In this document: piece by piece, positions 6,592-15,219 of the stretch | Layout of the letters: every line of letters starts with the position of its first letter | Numbering within the stretch: position 1 is the first letter of the stretch | Source of the DNA: Streptomyces sp. YPW6 | Lineage (GTDB): Bacteria > Actinomycetota > Actinomycetes > Streptomycetales > Streptomycetaceae | Length of the DNA: 64,000 nt | NCBI RefSeq assembly: GCF_018866325.1 | Contig: NZ_CP076457.1 | Span: 1,426,001 to 1,490,000 of the forward strand | Reading direction: 5' to 3' | Translations under genes and position numbers: made by a program | The notes under the pieces: generated by a model | Seen by the model: only the letters and a program-made list of their open reading frames with translations | Database searches by the model: none | Told to the model about the DNA's origin: nothing

Positions 6592-8628
6592 TCATCCCTT
6601 GCGGTGTCCCCGCTCGACCGGCCCCCGGCGCACCGACCCCGGAGCACTCCAGTCCGCCCGCTTGCGGGCCCGCTTCCTCGCCGCCTCGGAAGACTGGAGC
6701 TGGTACGGGACGGAGGTCACCATGACCCCGGGTGTGAAGAGCAGCCGGCCCTTCAGGCGGAGGGCGCTCTGGTTGTGCAGCAGGTGCTCGTACCAGTGTC
6801 CGACCACGTATTCGGGGATGTAGACGCTGATCACGTCGCGCGGGCTCTGGCGGCGCAGGCCCTTCACGTACTCGATGACCGGGCGGGTCACCTCGCGGTA
6901 GGGCGAGTCGAGGATCTTGAGGGGGACGTTGATGGCACGACGTTCCCAGTCCTCGCGCAGCGCCTTCGTCTCGTCCGGGTCGACGCTGATGGAGAGCGCC
7001 TCCAGCTGATCGGCGCGGATGAGCTGGGCGTAGGCGAGGGCGCGCAGGGTGGGGCGGTGGAGCTTGGAGACGAGGACGATGGCGTGGACGCGGGAGGGGC
7101 GCACGCTCTCGTCGGCGGGGGTCTCGTCGGCGGCGATCTCCTCGGCGACCCGGTCGTAGTGCTTCCGGATCGCGGTCATGGTGCCGTAGAAGATGACCAT
7201 GCCGAGCAGCGCCACCCAGGCTCCGTGGGTGAACTTGGTGGCGAGGACGATCACCAGGACGACGCCGCAGAAGAAGGCGCCGAAGGCGTTGATGGCGCGG
7301 GAGCGGATCATGTGGCGGCGCCTGGCCCGGTCCCGTTCGTCGGCCAGCAGGCGGTTCCAGTGCCGCACCATGCCGGTCTGGCTGAGGGTGAAGGAGACGA
7401 ACACCCCGACGATGTAGAGCTGGATCAGGTGCGTGGAGTCGGCGCCGTAGATCCAGACGAGCAGGATCGCGGCGCCCGCCAGCAGCAGGATGCCGTTGGA
7501 GAAGGCCAGGCGGTCGCCGCGGGTGTGGAGCTGGCGCGGCAGGTAGCGGTCCTGGGCGAGGATCGAGCCGAGCAGCGGGAAGCCGTTGTACGCGGTGTTC
7601 GCGGCGAGGAAGAGGACCAGGGCGGTGGCGGCCGCGAGGACCATGAAGAGGAAGGAGCCGTGGCCGAAGACCGCCTCGGCCACCTGGGCGATGACCGGGT
7701 CCTGCGTGAAGCCGGCGCCGACCGGGACGCCGTCGCGGATCAGGTCGATGGCGGGATTCTCGGCCAGTTTGACGTCGGTGGCCAGGGCCAGGCCGATGAT
7801 GCCGCAGAACATGGTGACGGCGAGCAGGCCCATCAGGGCGAGGGTGGTCGCGGCGTTCTTGCTCTTCGGCTTCCGGAACGCGGGTACGCCGTTGCTGATC
7901 GCCTCGACGCCGGTGAGGGCGGCGCAGCCGGAGGAGAAGGCCCGCAGCAGGAGGAAGACGAGCGCGAATCCGGCCAGTCCCTCGCGTTCCGGCTTGATCT
8001 CGAAGTCGGAGGTGGGGGCGTGCATCGTGTCGCCGAGGATCAGTCCGCGGAAGGCGCCCCAGAGGATCATGAGGAAGACGCCGGCCACGAAGAGATAGGT
8101 GGGGATGGCGAAGAGCTTCCCGGACTCCTTCACTCCGCGCAGGTTCATCAGGGTGAGCAGAACGATGGCGCCTATGGCGCAGAACGTCTTGTGCTCGATG
8201 ACGAACGGGACCGCGGAGCCGAGGTTCTCGACGCCGGAGGAGATGGACACGGCGACGGTGAGGACGTAGTCGACGAGCAGGGCGCTGGCGACGGTGAGTC
8301 CGGCTTTCGGGCCGAGGTTGGTGTTCGCGACCTCGTAGTCGCCGCCACCGCTCGGGTAGGCGCGGACGTTCTGCCGGTAGGAGGCGACGACCGTGAACAT
8401 CAGGACGACGACCGCGACGGCGATCCAGGGGCTGAAGTGGTACGCCGACACACCCGCGATGGACAGCACGAGGAGGACTTCTCCGGGTGCGTACGCCACC
8501 GAGGACAACGGGTCGGACGCGAAGACGGGCAGCGCGATGCGCTTGGGAAGCAGGGTCTCCCCGAGCTTGTCGCTGCGCAGCGCCCGGCCGATCAGGATCC
8601 GTTTGGGCAGGTCGGTCAGTTTGGACAC
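6592..8628 (-). CDS. APC-superfamily permease with cytoplasmic C-terminal domain, KimA-like
   Basis: 678 residues from the GTG at 8628. The N-terminal motif LPVFASDPLSSVAYAPGE and about 12 membrane helices are typical of the APC transporter branch that includes the Bacillus potassium importer KimA. After the membrane part (from about residue 460) comes a soluble domain of about 170 residues, beginning VRPSRVHAIVLVSKLHRPTL, with the look of a universal-stress-protein fold as in KimA. Potassium/proton symport is inferred from this architecture and from the divergent RCK genes; annotation as an amino-acid permease is the alternative. No Shine-Dalgarno is visible, but TACGAT seven bases upstream of GTG would fit a leaderless transcript. 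Confidence 0.72.
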   Translation of the reverse strand: MSKLTDLPKRILIGRALRSDKLGETLLPKRIALPVFASDPLSSVAYAPGEVLLVLSIAGVSAYHFSPWIAVAVVVLMFTVVASYRQNVRAYPSGGGDYEVANTNLGPKAGLTVASALLVDYVLTVAVSISSGVENLGSAVPFVIEHKTFCAIGAIVLLTLMNLRGVKESGKLFAIPTYLFVAGVFLMILWGAFRGLILGDTMHAPTSDFEIKPEREGLAGFALVFLLLRAFSSGCAALTGVEAISNGVPAFRKPKSKNAATTLALMGLLAVTMFCGIIGLALATDVKLAENPAIDLIRDGVPVGAGFTQDPVIAQVAEAVFGHGSFLFMVLAAATALVLFLAANTAYNGFPLLGSILAQDRYLPRQLHTRGDRLAFSNGILLLAGAAILLVWIYGADSTHLIQLYIVGVFVSFTLSQTGMVRHWNRLLADERDRARRRHMIRSRAINAFGAFFCGVVLVIVLATKFTHGAWVALLGMVIFYGTMTAIRKHYDRVAEEIAADETPADESVRPSRVHAIVLVSKLHRPTLRALAYAQLIRADQLEALSISVDPDETKALREDWERRAINVPLKILDSPYREVTRPVIEYVKGLRRQSPRDVISVYIPEYVVGHWYEHLLHNQSALRLKGRLLFTPGVMVTSVPYQLQSSEAARKRARKRADWSAPGSVRRGPVERGHRKG

Positions 8629-8948
8629 GCAGAGGATCGTAAGCGGAGCGCGAGGCCGAAAAGCACACCCATTCGACGTGGCCCCGCAATCTCCTGCGGT
8701 CGGAGGAGAACGTTGCTGCATTCTTTAACGGAATCCTTGCACTCGCTCTCCCTTTTTTGCTTTTCCTTTACTGGAGTGCGCGAGGATGCGGACACTCGGA
8801 TGAGGGAGTGGCTCCACCGGCCCTTAAGCTCGTCCTCGGGCCGCACCGCGGGTGCGGGCCGTTGTTTGCCCAGCAAGCCGAGAGAGAAGTGTGAGCAGCG
8901 TGTTTTCGCAGGTCAGCCGGATGACCAGGACGGCGGGGTAGGCGCACA
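8629..8948. promoter_or_regulatory. Divergent control region between KimA-like permease and RCK operon
   Basis: 320 bases with no gene. Minus-strand side: TACGAT (8636-8641) seven bases before the permease GTG. Plus-strand side: a T-rich stretch around 8750-8768, then a CCGCACC/GGTGCGG hairpin (8841-8857) with the T-containing run GTTGTTT shortly after, which could be a leader attenuator. There is also a possible 16-codon leader peptide, GTG 8891 to TAG 8941, ending eight bases before the RCK start. Transcription starts are not certain. Confidence 0.35.
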
Positions 8949-9617
8949 GTGCACATCGTCATCATGGGCTGCGGGCGCGTCGGCGCCGCTCTCGCGCAGA
9001 CCCTGGAACAGCAGGGGCACACCGTCGCGGTGATCGACCAGGACCCGACGGCGTTCCGTCGCCTCGGGTCCGGATTCGGCGGTCGCCGGGTCACCGGGGT
9101 CGGTTTCGACCAGGACACCCTCCGCGAGGCGGGGATCGAGGACGCCGGGGCGTTCGCCGCGGTCAGCAGCGGTGACAACTCCAACATCATCGCGGCCCGG
9201 GTGGCCCGCGAGATGTTCTCCATCGAGAACGTCGCGGCACGCATCTACGACCCCCGGCGCGCCGAGGTCTACCAGCGCCTCGGCATCCCCACCGTGGCGA
9301 CCGTGCGCTGGACGGCGGACCAGATGCTGCGGCGGCTCCTGCCGTCGGGCGCGGAGCCGCTGTGGCGCGATCCGAGCGGCGGTGTCCAGCTCGCCGAGGT
9401 GCACACGACACCGTCCTGGATCGGCCACAAGATCAGCACGCTCCAGGAGGAGACGGGGGTCCGGGTGGCCTTCCTCACCCGGTTGGGCGAGGCCATACTG
9501 CCGACTTCGCAGACCGTTCTCCAGGAAGGCGACCTGGTCCACGTGATGATGCGTACGGATGAGATCGCCCAGGTCGAAGAAGCCTTCGCCCAGGGTCCCG
9601 AGGAGGGCGGCCACTGA
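8949..9617 (+). CDS. Potassium channel regulatory RCK protein, TrkA family (CeoB-like)
   Basis: 222 residues from GTG. Residues 1-120 form an RCK-N Rossmann domain: the nucleotide-binding glycine motif is MGCGRVGAALAQTLEQQGH with the acidic VIDQDP at the end of strand 2. The C-terminal RCK-C domain (from about 135) includes IGHKISTLQEETGVRVAFLTRLGEAILP and EGDLVHVMMR. Such proteins gate potassium uptake in response to NAD(H), ATP or c-di-AMP. No TrkH/KtrB membrane subunit is in the window; the nearest transporter is the divergent KimA-like permease. The stop overlaps the next start by one base (TGATG), so the two RCK genes are coupled. Order matches ceoB-ceoC (Rv2691-Rv2692). Confidence 0.88.
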   Translation: MHIVIMGCGRVGAALAQTLEQQGHTVAVIDQDPTAFRRLGSGFGGRRVTGVGFDQDTLREAGIEDAGAFAAVSSGDNSNIIAARVAREMFSIENVAARIYDPRRAEVYQRLGIPTVATVRWTADQMLRRLLPSGAEPLWRDPSGGVQLAEVHTTPSWIGHKISTLQEETGVRVAFLTRLGEAILPTSQTVLQEGDLVHVMMRTDEIAQVEEAFAQGPEEGGH

Positions 9618-10300
9618 TGCGTGTGTCGATTGCCGGAGCGGGTGCGGTGGGTCGTTCCATCGCCGCCGAGCTACTGGAGAACGGGCACGAGGTGCTGCTG
9701 ATCGACAAGGCTCCGACCGCCATCTCGGTGGAGCGGGTCCCGATGGCCGAGTGGCTGCTCGCGGACGCGTGTGAGATCACGTCGCTGGACGAGGCGGCGC
9801 TGCAGCGGTGCAACGTGGTGATCGCCGCGACCGGGGACGACAAGGTGAACCTGGTCGTCTCGCTGCTCGCCAAGACCGAGTACGGGGTGCCGCGCGTGGT
9901 GGCCCGGGTGAACAACCCTAAGAACGAGTGGCTGTTCAACGAGTCCTGGGGCGTGGACGTCGCCGTCTCGACGCCGCGCCTGATGTCGGCCCTGGTCGAG
10001 GAGGCGGTGAGCGTCGGTGATCTGGTCCGGCTGCTGCGCTTCAGCCACGGCGACGCCAACCTGGTGGAGCTGACCCTGCCGCCGGAGTCGGCGCTGGCCG
10101 GTATCCGCGTCGGGGATGTGGCCTGGCCCGCGGACACCTCGCTGGTGACGATCATCCGGGGTCAGCGGGTGCTGACGCCGAGCCCCGAGGAGTCCCTGGA
10201 GCCCGGGGACGAGCTGCTGTTCGTGGCCGCCCAGGCGCGTGAGGAGCAGCTGGAGGACCTGCTGTCGGTCCGGCGGAGCCCTGACGAGGGCGACGGCTGA
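9617..10300 (+). CDS. Potassium channel regulatory RCK protein, TrkA family (CeoC-like)
   Basis: 227 residues, ATG overlapping the stop of the preceding gene. RCK-N Rossmann domain with GAGAVGRSIAAELLENGHEVLLIDK and a second strand NVVIAATGDDKVNLVVSLLAK. The RCK-C domain runs from about 145 to the end (LAGIRVGDVAWPADTSLVTIIRGQ, then EPGDELLFVAA). It is paralogous to its neighbour but clearly diverged, which suggests a heteromeric gating ring. A GC-rich hairpin at 10322-10355 ends the transcript. Confidence 0.88.
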   Translation: MRVSIAGAGAVGRSIAAELLENGHEVLLIDKAPTAISVERVPMAEWLLADACEITSLDEAALQRCNVVIAATGDDKVNLVVSLLAKTEYGVPRVVARVNNPKNEWLFNESWGVDVAVSTPRLMSALVEEAVSVGDLVRLLRFSHGDANLVELTLPPESALAGIRVGDVAWPADTSLVTIIRGQRVLTPSPEESLEPGDELLFVAAQAREEQLEDLLSVRRSPDEGDG

Positions 10301-10321
10301 GCCGGTCACCGTGCGAGAAGA

Positions 10322-10355
10322 GGGCCCGGAGCCGCGCGAGAGCGGTTCCGGGCCC
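10322..10355. terminator. Terminator hairpin after the RCK genes
   Basis: GGGCCCGGA at 10322-10330 pairs with TCCGGGCCC at 10347-10355, with an inner GCCGC/GCGG stem. It lies between convergent genes and can serve the plus-strand RCK operon. Confidence 0.75.
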
Positions 10356-10365
10356 CTTCACGTCC

Positions 10366-10400
10366 GGCGTGCGGCGTGCGGCGTGCGGCGTGCGGCGTGC
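10366..10400. repeat. Five tandem copies of GGCGTGC
   Basis: Perfect 7-base unit GGCGTGC repeated five times, just outside the 3' end of the DUF3159 gene and after the terminator hairpin. A simple microsatellite-like tract. Confidence 0.85.
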
Positions 10401-10403
10401 GGA

Positions 10404-11195
10404 TCAGGCTTCCGGGTTGCGGAGCGCGGCGGCGGCCTGCGCCTTGCGCTCCTTCTCGGCCTGTTCCTCGGCCTCCATCTCGGCGAAGACGTCGATGGGC
10501 GGCGGCGCCTTCGCGAGGAAGATCCAGGTCAGATAGACCGCGAGCAGGAACGGCGGGATCTTCAGCGCGATGAGGACCCAGCCGAACTGGGTGGTGTCGG
10601 CCCACCAGTAGAGCGGGAAGAGGATCGCGCACTTGGCCAGCAGGATGAAGCCCCAGGCGTAGCTGGCCTTGGTGTACGCCTTCTTCCGGCCCGGGTTACG
10701 GGTCCGCCAGGAGAGGTTCTCCTTGAAGACCGGGCCCAGGATCAGGCCGATCAGCGGCACCCCGGCGGCGGCGGTGGCGATGTAGGCGACCGAGAGGCCC
10801 AGGGTGTAGAGCATGCCCGGCAGATAGAAGTCCTTGGCGTTGCCCGTCATCATCGCGAAGACGACACCGAAGGCCACCCCGAAGACGCCGCTGAAGGCGT
10901 GCTTGACGGTGTCACGACGGATCAGCCGGACGACCACGAGGGCCAAGGACACGACCAGGGCCGCGACGGCCGAGATCTGCAGGTTCTTGTTGATGGTGAA
11001 GATCGAGACGAAGAGCAGCCCGGGGAGGACTGTCTCCACCATCCCGCGCACACCGCCGAAGGCCTCGAACAGGGCGGCCTCGGTGACGGCCCTCGACTCC
11101 GCGTCCTGCTGGGCGGCGTGCCTCCCGCCGGTGTGCCGCGGGTCGGTGCGATGGGGCTGGTCCGTGTCGGACGTCGGCTTGTCGAGAGACGTCAC
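10404..11195 (-). CDS. DUF3159 integral membrane protein
   Basis: 263 residues. After a polar N-terminus of about 55 residues come five or six membrane helices (for example ISAVAALVVSLALVVVRLI and the AFGVVFAMM segment), then a short charged, Ala/Glu-rich tail. DUF3159 proteins are conserved beside the RCK genes in actinobacteria (Rv2693c in M. tuberculosis), but no biochemical role is established. It starts four bases after the OB-fold gene's stop, so the two are cotranscribed. Function here unknown; a role in ion homeostasis is a guess from neighbourhood. Confidence 0.8.
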   Translation of the reverse strand: MTSLDKPTSDTDQPHRTDPRHTGGRHAAQQDAESRAVTEAALFEAFGGVRGMVETVLPGLLFVSIFTINKNLQISAVAALVVSLALVVVRLIRRDTVKHAFSGVFGVAFGVVFAMMTGNAKDFYLPGMLYTLGLSVAYIATAAAGVPLIGLILGPVFKENLSWRTRNPGRKKAYTKASYAWGFILLAKCAILFPLYWWADTTQFGWVLIALKIPPFLLAVYLTWIFLAKAPPPIDVFAEMEAEEQAEKERKAQAAAALRNPEA

Positions 11196-11198
11196 CGG

Positions 11199-11624
11199 CT
11201 ACTCCTTGCCGAGCGGTCGGAGTTCGTATGTGGGGTTGAACAGCACCCGGCGGCCGTGGCTCATGGCGACCCGCCCCGAGGCGATGATCCTGCGGCCGGG
11301 CTCTATGCCGACGATGGACCGGCGGCCGAGCCAGACCACGTCCAGCGGCTCGGTGCCGTCGAAGAGCTCCGCCTCCAGGGCGGGCACTCCGGCCCGGGGA
11401 CGGAGGGTGACGGTCCGCAACGTACCAGCCACCTTCACGATCTGCCGGTCGGAGCACTCGGAGATCCGGGTGCACCCGGTGGCCTGCGCGTCGTCCCGCA
11501 GCTCCTGGGACTCCAGGTCCTCCTGGGAGCTGGAGAGCCGGTCGAGCATCCGGCGGAAGCGCCCGGACGGCTTCTCCGCCTTCCCGGCCTTCCCGGCTTT
11601 CGCGGATCGGGGAACAGCACTCAT
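11199..11624 (-). CDS. OB-fold nucleic-acid-binding domain protein
   Basis: 141 residues from the ATG at 11624. Residues 1-45 are basic and Ala/Lys-rich (KAGKAGKAEKPSGRFRRML); the rest forms an OB-fold: IVKVAGTLRTVTLRP, ALEAELFDGTEPLDVVWLGRR, IEPGRRIIASGRVAMSHGRRVLFNPTYEL. It is the counterpart of the small OB-fold protein next to DUF3159 in M. tuberculosis (Rv2694c). Probably binds single-stranded nucleic acid; the specific job is unknown. The DUF3159 gene follows after a four-base gap. Confidence 0.8.
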   Translation of the reverse strand: MSAVPRSAKAGKAGKAEKPSGRFRRMLDRLSSSQEDLESQELRDDAQATGCTRISECSDRQIVKVAGTLRTVTLRPRAGVPALEAELFDGTEPLDVVWLGRRSIVGIEPGRRIIASGRVAMSHGRRVLFNPTYELRPLGKE

Positions 11625-11700
11625 ACCCGAAGCGTACCGGTCCTGTGCGCCGCACACCCAGGACAGCGATGACCACTCGAAAGAGTGAGCAGGTGGGGGG

Positions 11701-12396
11701 TCAGTCGCGCTCGAACCGGTACCCCATACCCGGTTCGGTGACGAAGTGGCGGGGGTGCGAGGGGTCCGCCTCCAGCTTGCGGCGCAGCTGGGCCATGTAG
11801 ACCCGCAGATAGTTGGTCTCGGTGCCGTAGGAGGGGCCCCAGACCTCCTGGAGGAGCTGCTTCTGGCTGACCAGCCGGCCGGCGTTGCGGACGAGGACCT
11901 CCAGCAGGTGCCATTCGGTGGGGGTGAGGCGTACGTCGCGGCCGGCCCGGTGGACCTTCTTCGCCGCCAGGTCGACGGTGAAACCCGCGGTCTCGACGAG
12001 GGCGACGTCCTCCGTGCCACCCTCCTGGCCGACCGGTTCCGCCCGGCGTACCGAGGCCCGCAGACGGGCCAGCAGCTCGTCCATCCCGAACGGCTTGGTG
12101 ACGTAGTCGTCGGCCCCGGCGTCCAGCGCCTCCACCTTCTCGTCGGAGGTCTGCCGCGCGGAGAGGACGAGGATGGGGACCCGGGTCCAGCCGCGCAGCC
12201 CCCTGATCACCTCGACCCCGTCCATGTCGGGCAGTCCGAGGTCGAGGAGGACGACGTCGGGGTGGCGGGCGGCGGCGAGCTGGAGGGCGGTCGCCCCGTC
12301 GGGCGCGGCGTCGACCTCGTACTGGCGGGCCTTCAGGTTGATCACGAGGGCGCGGACGATCTGCGGCTCGTCGTCGACCACAAGCACCCTGGTCAT
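11701..12396 (-). CDS. kdpE: OmpR-family response regulator, KdpE-like
   Basis: 231 residues. Receiver domain with acidic pocket VLVVDDEPQI, phospho-acceptor Asp in VVLLDLGLPDMDG and the conserved Lys in DYVTKPFGMDEL. The C-terminal winged helix contains VRLTPTEWHLLEVLVRNAG and TNYLRVYMAQLRRKLE. It lies 94 bases downstream of the kdpD-like sensor gene and pairs with it. In other bacteria KdpE activates kdpFABC under potassium limitation, but no kdp pump genes are in this window, so its targets may be elsewhere or may include the nearby potassium genes. Confidence 0.88.
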   Translation of the reverse strand: MTRVLVVDDEPQIVRALVINLKARQYEVDAAPDGATALQLAAARHPDVVLLDLGLPDMDGVEVIRGLRGWTRVPILVLSARQTSDEKVEALDAGADDYVTKPFGMDELLARLRASVRRAEPVGQEGGTEDVALVETAGFTVDLAAKKVHRAGRDVRLTPTEWHLLEVLVRNAGRLVSQKQLLQEVWGPSYGTETNYLRVYMAQLRRKLEADPSHPRHFVTEPGMGYRFERD

Positions 12397-12490
12397 CGCG
12401 GACCTGCCTTTCTGCTGTACGGGCTTGTCAGAGGGGTACGAGGAAGGGGCGGGAGCGTGTCGGGGCGGGCGGGGCGCGCCCGGGGACGGG

Positions 12491-15037
12491 TCACGAGGTG
12501 GCCCGCGCGGGCAGCTCGGGGCCGGCCCGTGTCCCGCCCGGCGCCGCGGCGAGGGTCAGGACCATGGTCAGGCCGCCGCCCGGGGTGTCCTCGGCGTCCA
12601 GCGTGCCGCCCATGGCCTCGGCGAAGCCCCGGGAGACGGCGAGGCCGAGCCCCACGCCGGCGCCGCGGGGGGCGTCCCCGTACCGCTGGAAGGGCTCGAA
12701 GATGCGTTCCTTGGCCTCGTCGGGGACGCCGCGGCCCCGGTCCACCACCCGCAGCTCGACCCGGTCGCCGAGCGCGCTGGCGGCCACGGCGACGGGCTCC
12801 CGGCCCGGGTGGTGGTACTTGACGGCGTTCTCGACGACGTTGGCGACGACCCGCTCCAGGAGTCCGGGGTCGACGGCGACCATCGGCAGCGTCTCGGGGA
12901 TGTCGAGGTCGACGCTGCCCTCGGGGACGCCGCCGAGCGCCATGGGAACCACCTCGTCGAGGTCGATCTCGCGGATCAGGGGGGTCACGGTGCCCGTCTG
13001 GAGGCGGGACATGTCCAGCAGGTTGCCGACGAGGTGGTCCAGCCGGTCCGCGCCGTCCTCGATGCCTTCCAGCAGCTCCGCCTCGTCCTCGTCGGACCAG
13101 GCGACGTCGTCGGAGCGGAGCGAGCTGACGGCGGCCTTGATGGCGGCCAGCGGGGTGCGCAGGTCGTGGCTGACGGCGGCGAGCAGGGCGGTCCTGATCC
13201 GGTTGCCCTCGGCGAGTCTGCGGGCCTCCTCGGCCGCCCCGACCAGGCGCTGGCGGTCGAGGACGACGGCGGCCTGGGCGGCGAACGCGCCGAGCACCCG
13301 GCGGTCCTCGGCGGGCAGCACCCGGCCGGAGAGCGCGAGGGCCAGATGGTCGCCGACCGGCATGTCCACGTCGGCGTCGTCGGGGCGGGTGACCGGGGCC
13401 GGTCCGACGGAGCCCGCTCGGGTCCACGGCTCCACGTCGCTGCTGCGCTCCAGCAGGGCGACGGACTCCATGGCGAAGGTCTCGCGGACCCGCTCCAGCA
13501 GGGCGTCCAGGGCGGTCTCGCCCCGCAGCACGCTGCCGGCGAGGAAGGAGAGGATCTCCGACTCGGCGCGCAGCCGGGCGGCCTGGTGGGTGCGCCGGGC
13601 CGCGAGGTCGACCACGGAGGAGACCGCCACCGCCACGGCGAAGAAGATCACGATGGCGACGAGGTTCTCCGGGTCCTGGACGGTCAGGGTGTGCGTCGGC
13701 GGGGTGAACCAGTAGTTCAGCACCAGGCATCCCACGGCCGCCGAGGCCAGCGCCGGTCTCAGCCCGCCGAGCAGGGCGGCGGCCACCGTCAGGGAGAGGA
13801 ACAGCAGGACGTCGTTGGCGAGGCCCGGGGCGTCCTCCATGGAGCGCAGGAAGACCGCGAGCAGGAGGGGGCCGACGACGCCGACGAGCCAGCCCCAGAT
13901 GATCCGGGCGCGGCCGAGCCGGGCGCCTCTGGCGATGGGCAGGCCGCGGCCCTTGGCGACCTCCTCGTGGGTGACGATGTGGACGTCGAGGTCGGGTCCC
14001 GACTCGCGGGCGACGGTCGCGCCGACCCCGGGGCCGTAGATGTACTGCCAGGTCTTGCGGCGGCTGGAGCCCAGCACGATCTGCGTGGCGTTGACGCCGC
14101 GGGCGAACTCCAGCAGGGCGGCCGGTATGTCGTCGCCGATGACGTGGTGGAAGGTGCCGCCGAGGTCCTCGACCAGGGTCCGCTGGAAGGTCAGCTCCTT
14201 CGGGGAGGCGGAGGTCAGTCCGTCGCTGCGGGCGATGTAGACGGCGAGGATCTCGCTGCCCGAGCCCTTGGCGGCCATCCGGGAGGCACGGCGGATGAGG
14301 GTGCGGCCCTCGGGCCCGCCGGTGAGCCCGACGACGATGCGCTCGCGCGCCTGCCAGGTGGTGCGGATGTTGTGCTCGCCCCGGTACTGCTGGAGGTACT
14401 CGTCGGCCCGGTCGGCGGTCCACAGCAGGGCCAGCTCGCGCAGGGCGGTGAGGTTGCCGGGGCGGAAGTAGTTCGAGAGGGCGGCGTCCATCTTGTCGGG
14501 CTGGTAGATGTTGCCGTGTGCCATCCGGCGGCGGAGCGCCTGGGGCGACATGTCGACCAGCTCGATCTGGTCGGCGCGGCGGACCACCTCGTCGGGGACG
14601 GTCTCGCGCTGCCGGACGCCGGTGATCGACTCGACGACGTCGCCGAGCGACTCCAGGTGCTGGATGTTGACCGTGGATATGACGTCGATCCCGGCCTTCA
14701 GCAGCTCTTCCACGTCCTGCCAGCGCTTGGCGTTGCGGGAGCCGGGGACGTTGGTGTGGGCCAGCTCGTCGACCAGGGCCACGGCCGGAGCGCGTTCCAG
14801 GACGGCGTCGACGTCCATCTCGGTGAAGACGGCGCCGCGGTAGCCGATCTCGCTGCGCCGGACCTGCTCGAGACCGTGCAGCAGCACCTCGGTCCGCGGC
14901 CGGGCGTGGTGCTCGACGAAGGCCACCACGCAGTCGGTGCCGCGCTCGACCCGGCGGTGCGCCTCCGAGAGCATCGCGTACGTCTTGCCGACGCCCGGTG
15001 CCGCGCCCAGGTAGATCCGGAGTGTCCCGCGTCCCAT
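12491..15037 (-). CDS. kdpD: KdpD-like sensor histidine kinase
   Basis: 848 residues. Order: N-terminal KdpD domain with Walker A GAAPGVGKTYAML and VDELAHTNVPGSRNAKR (residues 1-210); a universal-stress-protein-type domain (about 225-350), the site that binds c-di-AMP in Staphylococcus KdpD; four closely spaced membrane helices (DUF4118); a GAF-like region; HisKA with AVSHDLRTPLAAIK; and a HATPase domain with NVVENAVKYHHPG and GVGLGLAVSRGFAEAMGG. Full family length, no damage visible. Senses potassium or osmotic state and phosphorylates the downstream KdpE-like regulator. No pump genes nearby. Confidence 0.9.
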   Translation of the reverse strand: MGRGTLRIYLGAAPGVGKTYAMLSEAHRRVERGTDCVVAFVEHHARPRTEVLLHGLEQVRRSEIGYRGAVFTEMDVDAVLERAPAVALVDELAHTNVPGSRNAKRWQDVEELLKAGIDVISTVNIQHLESLGDVVESITGVRQRETVPDEVVRRADQIELVDMSPQALRRRMAHGNIYQPDKMDAALSNYFRPGNLTALRELALLWTADRADEYLQQYRGEHNIRTTWQARERIVVGLTGGPEGRTLIRRASRMAAKGSGSEILAVYIARSDGLTSASPKELTFQRTLVEDLGGTFHHVIGDDIPAALLEFARGVNATQIVLGSSRRKTWQYIYGPGVGATVARESGPDLDVHIVTHEEVAKGRGLPIARGARLGRARIIWGWLVGVVGPLLLAVFLRSMEDAPGLANDVLLFLSLTVAAALLGGLRPALASAAVGCLVLNYWFTPPTHTLTVQDPENLVAIVIFFAVAVAVSSVVDLAARRTHQAARLRAESEILSFLAGSVLRGETALDALLERVRETFAMESVALLERSSDVEPWTRAGSVGPAPVTRPDDADVDMPVGDHLALALSGRVLPAEDRRVLGAFAAQAAVVLDRQRLVGAAEEARRLAEGNRIRTALLAAVSHDLRTPLAAIKAAVSSLRSDDVAWSDEDEAELLEGIEDGADRLDHLVGNLLDMSRLQTGTVTPLIREIDLDEVVPMALGGVPEGSVDLDIPETLPMVAVDPGLLERVVANVVENAVKYHHPGREPVAVAASALGDRVELRVVDRGRGVPDEAKERIFEPFQRYGDAPRGAGVGLGLAVSRGFAEAMGGTLDAEDTPGGGLTMVLTLAAAPGGTRAGPELPARATS

Positions 15038-15219
15038 GGCCCCATTGTCTTCTTCCGTCCGGCCGTGTCGTGTCCGGGGCCGGTGGCGCGCCCGGTGCGG
15101 CTGCCGCCGTCGACGCTACTCCGCCGCGGGCCGTGGTTCGGTCCCGGGAGTGCAGGTGAGGGGCGTATTGACGGAACTCTGATGCCCGCCGGGAGGGCCC
15201 GGGGAGCGGGGCCGGGGAC

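Noticed and set aside
10366..10400. CRISPR-like array
   Set aside because: Repeat unit of 7 bases with no spacers; simple tandem repeat.
11701..15037. Presence of kdpFABC beside kdpDE
   Set aside because: All frames between 5 and 24 kb are accounted for; no P-type ATPase or KdpA found.
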